From ZC4RG36 sp964652205 (GTDB taxonomy: Bacteria > Chloroflexota > Anaerolineae > Aggregatilineales > Phototrophicaceae), in NCBI GenBank assembly GCA_964652205.1, contig CAZZAO010000006.1:22734-86733 (forward strand): DNA of 64,000 bases, in the 5' to 3' direction. Under the pieces are notes generated by a model. That model had not been told where the DNA came from. It saw only the letters and a program-made list of their open reading frames with translations, and did no database searches. This document shows positions 7,323 through 15,856 of this stretch, in pieces. Positions within the stretch are counted from its first letter, which is position 1, and every line of letters starts with the position of its first letter. A program made the translations under genes and the position numbers.

Positions 7323-9770
7323 ATGCGTGAGTTAAACGCTACCGAACATACCCTTATCGCCATTGTCCTTGCCATTGCCATCGCTGGCCTGATCTACGCG
7401 GGGCTGCTCGCCCGCCAGATTCTGGCTGAGGGCAAAGGCTCACCGAAGATGCAGGAAGTGTGGGGGTATATTCGCACAGGCGCGAATGCCTACCTCAGCT
7501 CGCAGTTCCGTATTATTGCCGTTCTGGTCGTCGTTCTGGTCGTCGTCCTGTTCTTCAGCGTTTACGTCGTCAATCCCAGCCCTTATGCCATCGAACACTT
7601 CTGCCCTGACGTCGCCGCCGACGCGCGCGCATCCGTCAGCACGACCGACTTTACCGGTGATGCGCTGGCTTACCAGCAGGAAGCCGCCGTCGTCCAGCAG
7701 GGCGTCGCCAAATGCGATGCAGCCCGCACCAGCACGGCCTTTGGCCGCGCGGGCGCGTTCCTGATGGGCGCAGTCTTCTCGGCGCTGGTCGGCTTCGTCG
7801 GCATGAATATGGCTGTACAGGGCAACGTCCGCGTCGCGGCAGCGGCAGTTGATCCGAAGCGTGGCTACGCGGACGCGCTCCGTATCGCTTACCGCTCCGG
7901 CACGATCACCGGCATGTTGACCGACGGCCTCGGCCAGTTCGGCGGGACGATCATCTTTATCATCTTCGGCATCGCCTCGCCGGACGCGCTGCTCGGCTTC
8001 GGCTTCGGCGGCACGCTGCTGGCGCTGTTCATGCGCGTCGGCGGCGGCATCTTCACCAAAGCAGCGGACGTCGGCGCTGACCTCGTCGGCAAGGTCGAAC
8101 ACGACCTGCCCGAAGACGACCCGCGCAACGCCGCCGTGATCGCCGACCTCGTCGGCGATAATGTTGGTGACTGCGCCGGGATGGCCGCTGACATCTTCGA
8201 GAGCTACGAAGTGACCATCGTCGCTGGCCTGATCCTCGGTCTGGCGCTGGCGACCGTCACGCGCAGCCCGATCTGGATCGTCTTCCCGCTGGTGGTGCGC
8301 GGGATCGGCGTTCTTAGCTCCATTATCAGCACCTATCTGGTCAAATCGACATCCGGCAAGGACGCGCTCCACGCCATCACGCGCGGCTTCTACAGCGCGG
8401 CAGCCATCAGCCTGGTGCTGTTCGGCCTCGTCACGGTCTTCTACATGCGTGACCCGGCCATCAATGGGGGCGGCATCCTCTGGCAGCCGTTCGCAGCCGT
8501 CGCGGTCGGCATCCTGCTCGCTATCGTCATCGACCGCACAACCGCCTACTTCACCGACATCGAATATCCACCCGTCAAGGAAATCGCGCGCAATACGCTG
8601 ACCGGCCCGGCGACGGTCATCCTCAGCGGGATGGCGTCGGGCATGGAAAGCAGCGTCTGGGCGATCATCGTCATCGCGGGCAGCATTCTCGCCAGCGTTG
8701 CCATCTTCGGCCTGTTCCCGATCACCTTCAACGGCACGCCGGTCGAGTCGTTTACATCGGTGCTTTACGGCGTCGCCATGACCGGCATCGGCATGTTGAC
8801 GCTGACCGGCAACAACGTCTCGATGGACGCCTTCGGCCCGATCTCGGATAACGCGCAGGGCGTGGCTGAGCTGGCCGGTGAGAGCGGCGGCGTCGGCGGC
8901 GAAACGCTCGAAAGCCTCGACGGCGTCGGCAACACGACCAAAGCCATCACCAAAGGCGTGGCAATTGGCTCCGCTGTGATCGCGGCGGTGTCGTTGTTCG
9001 GCTCCTTCCTGACCGATACGCGCGTCGTCCAGCTTGGCCTCGGCCAACCGCTGTCTGAAACCCTGTTCGCCACCGGCATCAATATCGCCGCGCCGACCGT
9101 CTTCATCGGAATGCTGATCGGCGGCGGGCTGATCTTCCTGTTCAGCAGCCTGCTCATCCGCTCGGTCAACCGCGCAGCCTTCCAGATGATCGGCGTCGTC
9201 CGCCGCCAGCTTCGCATCCCCGGCATCATGGAAGGGACGCGGACGCCGGACTATGCAGAATGTGTCAGCGTCTCGACGCGGGCGGCGCAGCGCGAGCTGC
9301 TGCCTATCGGCGTCCTCGCCGTGCTGACACCGATTGTCGTCGGCTTCCTGCTCGGCGCGGCGGCGCTCGGCGGTTTCCTCGCGGGCATCATCCTCACCGG
9401 CCAGTTGATGGCGGTCTTCATGAGCAACACCGGCGGCGCGTGGGATAATGCCAAGAAGTATATCGAGCTGGGCAACTACGGCGGCAAGCGCTCTGAGCCG
9501 CATAAGGCGTCGGTCGTCGGCGACACCGTCGGCGACCCGTTCAAGGACACGGCTGGCCCGGCGCTCAACCCGATGATTAAAGTGGTCAACCTCGTCTCGC
9601 TGCTGATCGCGCCGCTGGTCGTGACCTCGGCCATCAACACCGAGAATCGTGCGGTGGTCGTCATCGTCATGCTGGTGCTGCTGGCCGTCATCCTCTGGGC
9701 GGTACGCCGCAGCAAGCGCGAAGACGCGGAGACGAAGCAGCTCACCGAGCAGGTCGCGGCAGGCGACTAG
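7323..9770 (+). CDS. hppA: Membrane-bound proton-pumping pyrophosphatase, K+-independent type
   Basis: This integral membrane enzyme couples pyrophosphate hydrolysis to proton export across the cytoplasmic membrane. Its 815 residues are somewhat longer than common bacterial forms. The family signatures are clear: DVGADLVGKVEHDLPEDDPR and DLVGDNVGDCAGMAADIFES at about residues 248-296, and GDTVGDPFKDTAGPALNPMI near the C-terminus, with many hydrophobic helices (about 16 expected). The stretch GNTTKAITKG near residue 536 has Lys where K+-dependent enzymes have Ala (GNTTAA), which in this family marks K+-independent proton pumps. A strong terminator follows at 9853-9890. A soluble pyrophosphatase lies 1.3 kb downstream. 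Confidence 0.95.
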   Translation: MRELNATEHTLIAIVLAIAIAGLIYAGLLARQILAEGKGSPKMQEVWGYIRTGANAYLSSQFRIIAVLVVVLVVVLFFSVYVVNPSPYAIEHFCPDVAADARASVSTTDFTGDALAYQQEAAVVQQGVAKCDAARTSTAFGRAGAFLMGAVFSALVGFVGMNMAVQGNVRVAAAAVDPKRGYADALRIAYRSGTITGMLTDGLGQFGGTIIFIIFGIASPDALLGFGFGGTLLALFMRVGGGIFTKAADVGADLVGKVEHDLPEDDPRNAAVIADLVGDNVGDCAGMAADIFESYEVTIVAGLILGLALATVTRSPIWIVFPLVVRGIGVLSSIISTYLVKSTSGKDALHAITRGFYSAAAISLVLFGLVTVFYMRDPAINGGGILWQPFAAVAVGILLAIVIDRTTAYFTDIEYPPVKEIARNTLTGPATVILSGMASGMESSVWAIIVIAGSILASVAIFGLFPITFNGTPVESFTSVLYGVAMTGIGMLTLTGNNVSMDAFGPISDNAQGVAELAGESGGVGGETLESLDGVGNTTKAITKGVAIGSAVIAAVSLFGSFLTDTRVVQLGLGQPLSETLFATGINIAAPTVFIGMLIGGGLIFLFSSLLIRSVNRAAFQMIGVVRRQLRIPGIMEGTRTPDYAECVSVSTRAAQRELLPIGVLAVLTPIVVGFLLGAAALGGFLAGIILTGQLMAVFMSNTGGAWDNAKKYIELGNYGGKRSEPHKASVVGDTVGDPFKDTAGPALNPMIKVVNLVSLLIAPLVVTSAINTENRAVVVIVMLVLLAVILWAVRRSKREDAETKQLTEQVAAGD

Positions 9771-9785
9771 TTCCCTCACCCCCAA

Positions 9786-9808
9786 CCCCTCTCCCGGTGG
9801 GAGAGGGG
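9786..9808. repeat. GC-rich palindromic repeat (CCCCTCTCCC/GGGAGAGGGG)
   Basis: A perfect 10-bp palindrome with a GGT loop, preceded by CCTCACCCCCAA. The same CTCACCC ... CCCCTCTC ... GAGAGGGG motif recurs at 18323, 18615, 25795 and 25896-25975, so it belongs to a dispersed REP-like family. Confidence 0.75.
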
Positions 9809-9852
9809 AGAAGCTCGTATGGTCAGTCAACGCAGCGGTTTCAACAGATACG

Positions 9853-9890
9853 AACAGGGCGACGCGGCAAAATCCGTGTCGCCCTGTTTT
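9853..9890 (+). terminator. Intrinsic terminator after hppA
   Basis: An 11-bp stem (AACAGGGCGAC with GTCGCCCTGTT), extended inward by CGG/CCG past one mismatch, has a CAAAAT loop. The TT at the end of the stem runs into further T residues. It ends the hppA transcript before the low-GC gene at 9921. Confidence 0.8.
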
Positions 9891-9920
9891 GTTGACCCTG
9901 ATGATAAGTGAAACAATCTA

Positions 9921-10448
9921 ATGAAAAAAGTTTATCTGCTTGGTTTTCGTGGGACAGGCTTCGCGGAAAGTTATGCTGGAGAACTGGCTCTTATACGAGC
10001 GGGACATGTTGGCATTGCCTTCGAGGGCGATGAGCAAACTATTTATGGATTTCACCCTTCACCCCAGGAAGTTGATGAATTTAGCGATGAGGCGAGCCTC
10101 CTTAAATATCTGAAAGAAGGAAACTCAGTTCTAAGTACACTTCAGGTCGATACGGAAGTATTCCTCCGTGCTGCGAAACTTGCGGAATTAAATCCGCAAG
10201 TGGTCGTCTGGGAAGCTACCATCGAATTACCTGATGGTGACTTTGAACGAATCCGTCAGCAAGCCCTTGAGTGGTATAATCAACAGGCAAACTTTGTTTA
10301 CGCCTTTCCTGAAAACCAACAGGTTATGCCCTTTGACAAGGACAATTGCGCAACGTTTCCACGTCGCTTAGGATTACCGATACCCGAATATACGGGTCAA
10401 CTTCGTCTCTACATCCCGCAGCTCAGAGCAATCGGCAAACGGTGGTAA
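9921..10448 (+). CDS. Small papain-like protein with permuted His-Cys order (putative)
   Basis: This soluble protein has 175 residues. GHVGIAF near residue 33 and DNCATFPRRLGLPIP near residues 140-154 place a His before a Cys. That order is found in circularly permuted NlpC/P60-type (LRAT/YiiX-like) papain folds, where NCxxF is typical. No signal peptide or membrane helix is visible. Its base composition is clearly lower in GC than hppA and ppa on either side, which suggests transfer. It is followed 19 bases later by a small gene that has been duplicated. The enzymatic activity (hydrolase, acyltransferase or toxin) cannot be decided from sequence. Confidence 0.55.
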   Translation: MKKVYLLGFRGTGFAESYAGELALIRAGHVGIAFEGDEQTIYGFHPSPQEVDEFSDEASLLKYLKEGNSVLSTLQVDTEVFLRAAKLAELNPQVVVWEATIELPDGDFERIRQQALEWYNQQANFVYAFPENQQVMPFDKDNCATFPRRLGLPIPEYTGQLRLYIPQLRAIGKRW

Positions 10449-10467
10449 AGCCAAGAAGGATAACATC

Positions 10468-10713
10468 ATGGATTTAGTCCATACAGCTACCGACCAGCAG
10501 TTGTTAAGCTTGCTTGAAGATAAAGTGAGTGATCTTGCGTCCTTATGGCGAGGACAGAAAAATACGCCTGAGGCTGACCAGATTGTGCAAACTTATTGGG
10601 CCGTTTTGCGCTGCATGATCGCGCTAGGATTCCATCAACCGTTAGACCTCGATTCGGAACTCCCCGACCGCCTGCTACCGCAGGAATACCTCGACATTCT
10701 GCACTCCTCATAG
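10468..10713 (+). CDS. Small acidic helical protein, first of a duplicated pair
   Basis: The protein has 81 residues and begins MDLVHTATDQQLLSLLED. It is acidic and probably all-helical, with no known domain that I recognise. A purine-rich site (AGAAGGA) precedes the ATG. It follows the papain-like gene by 19 bases, so the two are probably co-transcribed. Its C-terminal half is repeated almost exactly in the next reading frame. A partner or immunity role for the upstream protein is inference from arrangement only. Confidence 0.6.
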   Translation: MDLVHTATDQQLLSLLEDKVSDLASLWRGQKNTPEADQIVQTYWAVLRCMIALGFHQPLDLDSELPDRLLPQEYLDILHSS

Positions 10714-10744
10714 AGCCTGTACACTCGAAGTCATAGACGCATCG

Positions 10745-10936
10745 TTGCTGCGCTCAATGGGAGACCGGTCTGGAGAGCTGGCCGAATTATGGCGCAGTGA
10801 AAATGAGATTGTGCGGCAGTATCAAGCGATTTTGCGCTGCATGATCGCGCCAGGATTCCATCAACCGTTAGACCTCGATTCGGAACTCTCCGACCACCTG
10901 TTACCGCAGGAATACCTCGACCTTTTCGAGTCGTAA
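10745..10936 (+). pseudogene. Partial duplicate of the preceding small gene
   Basis: Bases 10830-10921 match 10604-10695 with 4 differences in 92. The protein YQAILRCMIAPGFHQPLDLD mirrors YWAVLRCMIALGFHQPLDLD of the first copy. Weaker similarity continues upstream (SGELAELWR against VSDLASLWR), past the only available start, a TTG at 10745. No ATG or good ribosome site precedes the conserved region, so this is either a 5'-decayed copy or a TTG-initiated gene. Confidence 0.55.
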
Positions 10937-11062
10937 ATCGCGCCTGTCCCATCAATGCTCGCTGCCCTCGGCCTGTCAAGCATTGCCCCGTGTGATTCCC
11001 TCGTATGTCGTTTATAATTGTTCCTGTCAGGTTCGATTCCCTCAGCTTACTCAGGACAGGTC

Positions 11063-11608
11063 ATGGCGATTCATCTCTGGCACAACCTTTCATCCGGGCC
11101 AACGCCGCCCGACATTATTTATGCGGTCGTCGAAGTTCCCAAAGGCAGCCGCAACAAATACGAGTACAGCAAGACAGCCGGCGTCATCAAGCTCGACCGC
11201 GTGCTCTACAGCCCGCTGCACTACCCCGGCGATTACGGCTTCATCCCGCAGTCGCTCTACGACGACAACGACCCGCTCGACGTGCTGATAATGATGACCG
11301 AGCCGACTTTCCCCGGCTGCGTCATCGAAGTCCGCCCGGTCGGGATGCTCAAGATGCTCGACCGTGGCGAGCATGACGACAAGATTCTGGCTGTGCCGTC
11401 GAACGATCCCCAGTTCAGCGACTATCATGACCTCGACGACATTCCCCGCCACTTCCCGACCGAAGTCGAGCATTTCTTCAAGGTCTACAAGCAGCTTGAA
11501 GGCAAGGAAGTCGAGACGCAGGGCTGGGTCGGCGCGGCGGAAGCCAAAAAGGCCATCAAGAGCGCGCTCGACATGTATCGTGAGAAGTACCCGCCGCAGC
11601 AGATTTAG
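11063..11608 (+). CDS. ppa: Soluble inorganic pyrophosphatase, family I
   Basis: This cytoplasmic enzyme hydrolyses pyrophosphate to two phosphates and pulls biosynthetic reactions forward. The 181 residues match the usual length. The family signature DDNDPLDVLIM supplies the metal-binding aspartates, and YPGDYGFIPQSL and EVPKGSRNKYEY are the other conserved blocks. The start at 11063 has AGGACAGG just upstream; earlier in-frame residues are unlike the family. It is followed by a terminator at 11629. With hppA nearby, the cell can either waste or store the energy of pyrophosphate. Confidence 0.95.
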   Translation: MAIHLWHNLSSGPTPPDIIYAVVEVPKGSRNKYEYSKTAGVIKLDRVLYSPLHYPGDYGFIPQSLYDDNDPLDVLIMMTEPTFPGCVIEVRPVGMLKMLDRGEHDDKILAVPSNDPQFSDYHDLDDIPRHFPTEVEHFFKVYKQLEGKEVETQGWVGAAEAKKAIKSALDMYREKYPPQQI

Positions 11609-11628
11609 GTTCGCAGGCCATGCTCAAG

Positions 11629-11652
11629 CCCTCTTTCAGCCAGAGGGTTTTT
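11629..11652 (+). terminator. Intrinsic terminator after ppa
   Basis: Stem CCCTCT/AGAGGG with a 7-base loop is followed directly by TTTTT, 20 bases after the ppa stop. Confidence 0.8.
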
Positions 11653-11743
11653 GATTCCCGTAGGGCAGACGCAGGGTAGAACCGTCGGCAGGATGCGCTA
11701 TAATGCGCCGCTGTTTGTTCGCATAGCGTCAGATGGTGTCTGA

Positions 11744-13312
11744 ATGCGCGTTCCCGGCTGGTTATTCATGCTCGGCGTTGTCGGTCTGGTCGGCGCGACC
11801 CTGCTTTGCTCGGTCGTCTCGTTCACGGCGGCGCAGCGCTTCGTGATCGACCTCGGCAATTCCGGCGTCAACATCACTGACCCGATTGGCGCGGCCCGCG
11901 CCGCCCTTGACCCGAACGCGCTCGACCGCGCCGGTCAGAATCAGAACGTCGAGTTTCCGACGTTTGTCGCGCAGCTTCCCACTATCACGGTCGGCGCGCC
12001 AGCGGTTGTCACCTCGACACCGCTGGGCGCGAGCGGGAACGCCGCTCAGCCGACCAGCGCGGCGACCCAGGCTCCGGCGCAGTCGCTGGCTGGCCCGACC
12101 GCCACGACCGACCCGCTGGCCGGGTATGAATGGCCTGACCCGCGGCGCTTCAACGTCCTGCTGCTCGGCATCGACCAGCGCAGCGGAACCGGCGACGACG
12201 AGAAATTCTTCCGCACCGACACGATGATGGTCGTCAGCATCGACCCGGTGCGGAAAACGGCGGGCGTGCTCTCGATTCCGCGCGACCTGTGGGTTGCCAT
12301 TCCCGGCTTCAAGGAAGGCCGCATCAACACCGCCAATGCGCTCGGCGATTCGAGCCAGTATCCCGGCGGCGGCCCCGGCCTTGCGGCAGAGACGATCCGG
12401 CAGGACCTCGGCCTCGATATCGACGCCTACATTCGGATCAACTTCACGGTCTTCGAGAAGGTCGTCGGCATCATCGCCCCTAACGGCGCGGAAGTCTGCC
12501 CGCAGGAAGTCATCGACGATCCGCACTATCCCGACGCCGGTTACGGCATGATCCACGTCCATTTCGACGCGGGTTGCCAGCGGCTCGACGCGGCGCATCT
12601 GCTCCAGTACGCGCGCACCCGCATCACCCAGGGCGGCGACTTCGACCGCTCGCGCCGCCAGCAGGAAGTGCTGCGCTCGCTGCAAAAAGAAGTCCTGAGC
12701 GCAGGCGGCATCGCCAACTTTCTGACGCAGATTCCGTCGCTCTGGAACGAACTGGCGGGCAGCTACACCACCAACCTGACGCTCGACCAGATCATCAGTC
12801 TGGCGAACCTCGGCGAAGGGATCAAGCAGGAAAATATCCACTTTGGCGTCATCGACAACCATCAGGTCAAGTTCGCCACCACCAGTTCAGGCGATCAGGT
12901 GCTGCTGCCGGATTACTACTCGATCCGCCTGTTGATTCAGGATACCTTCAACCCGCCGCCCGCTAATCTGTCGCTGGCCGACCTCAAAACGCGCGCTGAC
13001 GCCGAAAAAGCCAACATCGTCGTCTTTAACAACACCGACACGCAGGGTCTGGCGGCCAGCACCAAAGAATGGCTCATCAGCCGGGGCATCGCCGTGACCG
13101 CGCTCGGCAATATCCCCAACCCATCCGGCGCGCCGACGACCATTCGCAACTACAACGGCAAGCCGTGGACGGCGCGCTATCTGGCCGCTCTGCTCGGCCT
13201 GCCTGCCGACCGGATCGAAACCGGCGGCAGCGACCAGCTCACCAGCGCCGATGTGATGGTCGCCATCGGGCCGGACATTCAATCGCTGCTGTCTGCCGCG
13301 CCGAGCCAGTAA
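11744..13312 (+). CDS. LCP (LytR-CpsA-Psr) family cell-wall glycopolymer ligase
   Basis: LCP proteins transfer lipid-linked glycopolymers to peptidoglycan or other acceptors outside the membrane. This one has 522 residues. An N-terminal membrane anchor (residues 5-27) is followed by a low-complexity linker. The LCP domain spans about 140-330, with NVLLLGIDQR, FFRTDTMMVVSID, VLSIPRDLWV, and the Arg-rich end YARTRITQGGDFDRSRRQQE. A C-terminal LytR_C domain lies at about 428-515 (NIVVFNNTDTQGLAASTKEWL). It reads toward, and ends 7 bases from, the exported-protein gene at 13320. The glycan block at 15.8-29 kb may supply substrates, but that is inference. Confidence 0.92.
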   Translation: MRVPGWLFMLGVVGLVGATLLCSVVSFTAAQRFVIDLGNSGVNITDPIGAARAALDPNALDRAGQNQNVEFPTFVAQLPTITVGAPAVVTSTPLGASGNAAQPTSAATQAPAQSLAGPTATTDPLAGYEWPDPRRFNVLLLGIDQRSGTGDDEKFFRTDTMMVVSIDPVRKTAGVLSIPRDLWVAIPGFKEGRINTANALGDSSQYPGGGPGLAAETIRQDLGLDIDAYIRINFTVFEKVVGIIAPNGAEVCPQEVIDDPHYPDAGYGMIHVHFDAGCQRLDAAHLLQYARTRITQGGDFDRSRRQQEVLRSLQKEVLSAGGIANFLTQIPSLWNELAGSYTTNLTLDQIISLANLGEGIKQENIHFGVIDNHQVKFATTSSGDQVLLPDYYSIRLLIQDTFNPPPANLSLADLKTRADAEKANIVVFNNTDTQGLAASTKEWLISRGIAVTALGNIPNPSGAPTTIRNYNGKPWTARYLAALLGLPADRIETGGSDQLTSADVMVAIGPDIQSLLSAAPSQ

Positions 13313-13319
13313 CCGCCGC

Positions 13320-13931
13320 CTAACAGGTGATGTGCTGACGCCACAGGCGCGGATAGTCGCTGTCGGCGGCGCTCGGTCGCCACGCCACGCCCCAGTAGAG
13401 ATAGACGCGGGCGTTCCAGAATCGGCGCGCGCTGGCCGGGCAGGCCACCTGCACGTAAGCGTCAATTCCAGCTTCAGGGAAGCCGATGAAGTGGGTCATC
13501 AACTGCGGGCGGGCGGTGATGAACCCGCGCGGCGGCGGACCATAGGCCAGCCAGAGCGCGCTGGCCGGAAGGTTGGTCTGGATGTCAATATAGCTGACGA
13601 CCTGATCGCTATCGGTGGCGAGGTGTCCCGGCGAGGAAGGGTCGATCCACTTCGGCTGCTGACCGTTCCAGTCCCAGGCAATCGCCGTCGGAGCCTCAGA
13701 CTGGTAGATTTTCTTCACCCAGCCGCTCGCCAGCAGCAGCGCCGCCGTATCCTCAAACCGGGTTTCGCCCGCGCGGATGCCCATGAAGCAGGGCGGCTGA
13801 CAGTTCGCTGCCGCGCCGCCAAGAAACTCGCGGATGGCTGGCGAATCACTCGGCTGCGCGCGGATCGCCGCAAGGCTGACCGCCAGCAGGAACAGCAGCG
13901 GAATCGCTATCGCCAGCCACAAACGCGCCAA
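13320..13931 (-). CDS. Exported protein of the PC-[FW]-x-GIR family, paralogue A
   Basis: The 203-residue protein has an N-terminal signal or anchor helix (LWLAIAIPLLFLLAVSLAAI), then DSPAIREFLGG, a Cys pair NCQPPCFMGIRAGET, and a beta-rich remainder with WDWNGQQPKWID. Two other genes here (27635 and 29360) share this exact order: D-S/T-x-A, C-x2-PC-[FW]-x-GIR-x-G-x-T, then W-x-W. I do not recognise the family. The paired cysteines suggest an extracytoplasmic disulfide. It lies on the opposite strand from the LCP gene, end to end. Confidence 0.7.
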   Translation of the reverse strand: MARLWLAIAIPLLFLLAVSLAAIRAQPSDSPAIREFLGGAAANCQPPCFMGIRAGETRFEDTAALLLASGWVKKIYQSEAPTAIAWDWNGQQPKWIDPSSPGHLATDSDQVVSYIDIQTNLPASALWLAYGPPPRGFITARPQLMTHFIGFPEAGIDAYVQVACPASARRFWNARVYLYWGVAWRPSAADSDYPRLWRQHITC

Positions 13932-14118
13932 ACCCGATTCTCCTCATGCGCTAGCACGATAGCCGATTGACGCTGATGCCTGCTGCTCGGTCACGCCGAT
14001 CAATCGGCTGAAACGCGCCGCACAGCGGCCCCATGCCGGGAGCCATTTTCGCCTGCGCCAGATCGACCGACTGCGCGCGTGAGCGTCAGCGCTGCGGCAG
14101 CGTAAGCCAGCAGACGAC

Positions 14119-15378
14119 TCATGGGGCGGGCGCAATCACGGCATCGAAGCGCGGCGGCGGCTGGTCGCTGACCGCCGAGCCGATGCTGAAGTTCTGGTCG
14201 GGCGCGTCGAGCGGCGCGACCAGCAGCAGCACCCGCTGGCCGGGATAGACCAGCCATTTTCCAGCCAGCACCGGCGTGCCTGCCGGGTTGGCATCCGGCA
14301 GTTCCTGCGGGTCGGCGCGCAGTTTGCCGAGCATCAGCTTTGAGCCGGTGCGATAGATGAAAATCTCGCTCGTCAGCCAGTAGGGCGCGCCGAACGAATC
14401 CGACGGGCCGCTGGCGTAAACCGTTGAAAATGAATCGCCGAGGTCGGCTACAACCAGCTCCAGCGTCTGCGGGTTATTGGCTGCGAGCGGACGGCGCAGA
14501 TAAACAATCCGCGTGCCATCGGGCGAGACGCGCGGCATCCCGTAGATGTCGGCCAGCACCACGCCTGCCGTCCGCGAAAAGTCGCCGACCGGGGTGCGCC
14601 AGACCGTCATCCGCAGGTTATCACGCCCCGGCAGCAGCACCTTATCCCAGGTCACGGTCGCGGCGTAGAAGGCGCTGCTGTCGCTCTGCCAGTCAATCGG
14701 CACGTCGAACGGCTGTAACCCGCCCTTCCCGGCAGCGGGAAAGGTGATCTTGATGTTTCCGCCGAGCGCCACCGGGTCGAACAGCGCGATACTGCCGTCG
14801 ACACTGCCGCCGGGCGCGCCGGGGTCCATCAACACCACATGCAGTCGGTCGGGGCTGAAAGTCATCACGCCGCCGAGGCCCGCTCGCAGCACCTGGCCGA
14901 CCATGCCGGTCGCCAGATCGACGTTATGCAGGTCATACTGCCGCCGGGATGACTGCGTGAACGAAAGCTGGGTGGCGAAAAATAGCGATTGGCTGTCGGC
15001 CCAACTAAACTGCGAGAACTCCGTCCGCCCGCCGCCGTTGATCGGCAGCGGGTCGCCGTACTGTTCGAGGCGGCCATCGGCCAGCCGGGCGACCCACAAC
15101 GACTGCGGGCCACCGACCGGGTTACGGACGAAAGCGACCGACTGGCCGTTAGGCGCGAACTGCGGCGCGTCGGCGTCGGTATCGGCGACCTGACGTACCG
15201 GGCTGCCATCGTGCCAGACAAAGATTTTGCCGCCGGCAGCCCAGGTCACGCTCAGGCCGGACGGAACCGCCGTCGGCGTGGGAATCGCCGTCGGCGTCGG
15301 CTCCGGCGCGAACAGATTGAGCGAGCAGCCGCTTAAGGCAACTGACAGCGCCACGGCGCTAAGGCCAGACGCGGACAC
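14119..15378 (-). CDS. WD40/TolB-like lipoprotein
   Basis: A lipoprotein signal is visible as VALSVALSGCS, followed by a short TPTAIPTPTAVP linker. The rest is a beta-propeller with TolB-like blades: DADAPQFAPNGQSVAFVRNP, FSPDRLHVVLMDPG and GMPRVSPDGTRIVYLRRPL. Length from the chosen start is about 419 residues. I place the start near the GTG at 15378, because the upstream in-frame residues are Arg-rich and lie in the coding region of the neighbouring SH3 gene. No good ribosome site confirms this. It overlaps the SH3 gene by about 46 bases, so the pair is probably co-transcribed and exported together. Confidence 0.7.
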   Translation of the reverse strand: MSASGLSAVALSVALSGCSLNLFAPEPTPTAIPTPTAVPSGLSVTWAAGGKIFVWHDGSPVRQVADTDADAPQFAPNGQSVAFVRNPVGGPQSLWVARLADGRLEQYGDPLPINGGGRTEFSQFSWADSQSLFFATQLSFTQSSRRQYDLHNVDLATGMVGQVLRAGLGGVMTFSPDRLHVVLMDPGAPGGSVDGSIALFDPVALGGNIKITFPAAGKGGLQPFDVPIDWQSDSSAFYAATVTWDKVLLPGRDNLRMTVWRTPVGDFSRTAGVVLADIYGMPRVSPDGTRIVYLRRPLAANNPQTLELVVADLGDSFSTVYASGPSDSFGAPYWLTSEIFIYRTGSKLMLGKLRADPQELPDANPAGTPVLAGKWLVYPGQRVLLLVAPLDAPDQNFSIGSAVSDQPPPRFDAVIAPAP

Positions 15379-15758
15379 GACCAGGCGACGGGATCGACGA
15401 GCTGCGTCCCATCGCTGGCAGGCACGACGAAGTAAGCTTCCCAATCGCCTTCGGCCACCCAACCGCGTTCCCCTTTTGCTGTCTCTACACGCCACCAATT
15501 GTAACCGCCATTGCAGCTAGGGCCAGCCAGTACGGTCAGCAACGCGCCCGCGTTGAGCAAGCGCTGCACGCCGGTATCCACGGCAGGGAGCGCGCGCAGG
15601 TTCAGGCGGCGAACGTCTTTCGCTACGACCGCCGCCAGGCCGACACTCAGGCGCGGGCGCGGCGCGCGCGCGCAGGCCCCCGCCGCGAACGCCGAATTGG
15701 GGCTTGTCGAAAAGCCGAGAATCAGCACAATCAGCAGTGCGTTTCGTATCGTTATCAT
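15333..15758 (-). CDS. Secreted bacterial SH3-domain protein
   Basis: The protein has about 141 residues. The chosen ATG (15758) gives a clean signal peptide, MITIRNALLIVLILGFSTSP, with cleavage likely near AFA-AG. The mature part is one SH3b domain: RRLNLRALPAVDTGVQRLL, LTVLAGPSCNGGYNWWRVE, and RGWVAEGDW. Such domains bind cell-wall or glycan ligands. It is first in a two-gene unit with the propeller lipoprotein and diverges from the glycosyltransferase at 15857. Confidence 0.75.
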   Translation of the reverse strand: MITIRNALLIVLILGFSTSPNSAFAAGACARAPRPRLSVGLAAVVAKDVRRLNLRALPAVDTGVQRLLNAGALLTVLAGPSCNGGYNWWRVETAKGERGWVAEGDWEAYFVVPASDGTQLVDPVAWSCPRLALAPWRCQLP

Positions 15759-15856
15759 AAGTCCGATTGTAGCAGCACCGCGCCCGACTATTCCATACCG
15801 CCCCGGCAACGCCTGCCTGACGCTCGGCGGCCATCGGGCGGCTGTTCAGGGAACTC

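Noticed and set aside
7440..9830. A 796-residue open frame on the minus strand, antisense to hppA
   Set aside because: Its composition is Asp, Arg, His and Gln-rich with no domain, as expected for the antisense frame of a GC-rich gene. hppA on the plus strand is unmistakable.
11013..11018. TATAAT upstream of ppa as a promoter -10 box
   Set aside because: No acceptable -35 box at 16-18 bases, so a promoter cannot be claimed. The same applies to TATAAT at 11699-11704 before the LCP gene.
11031..11040. GTTCGATTCC, like a tRNA T-loop
   Set aside because: No flanking T-stem, anticodon arm or acceptor stem can be formed. It is the leader region of ppa.
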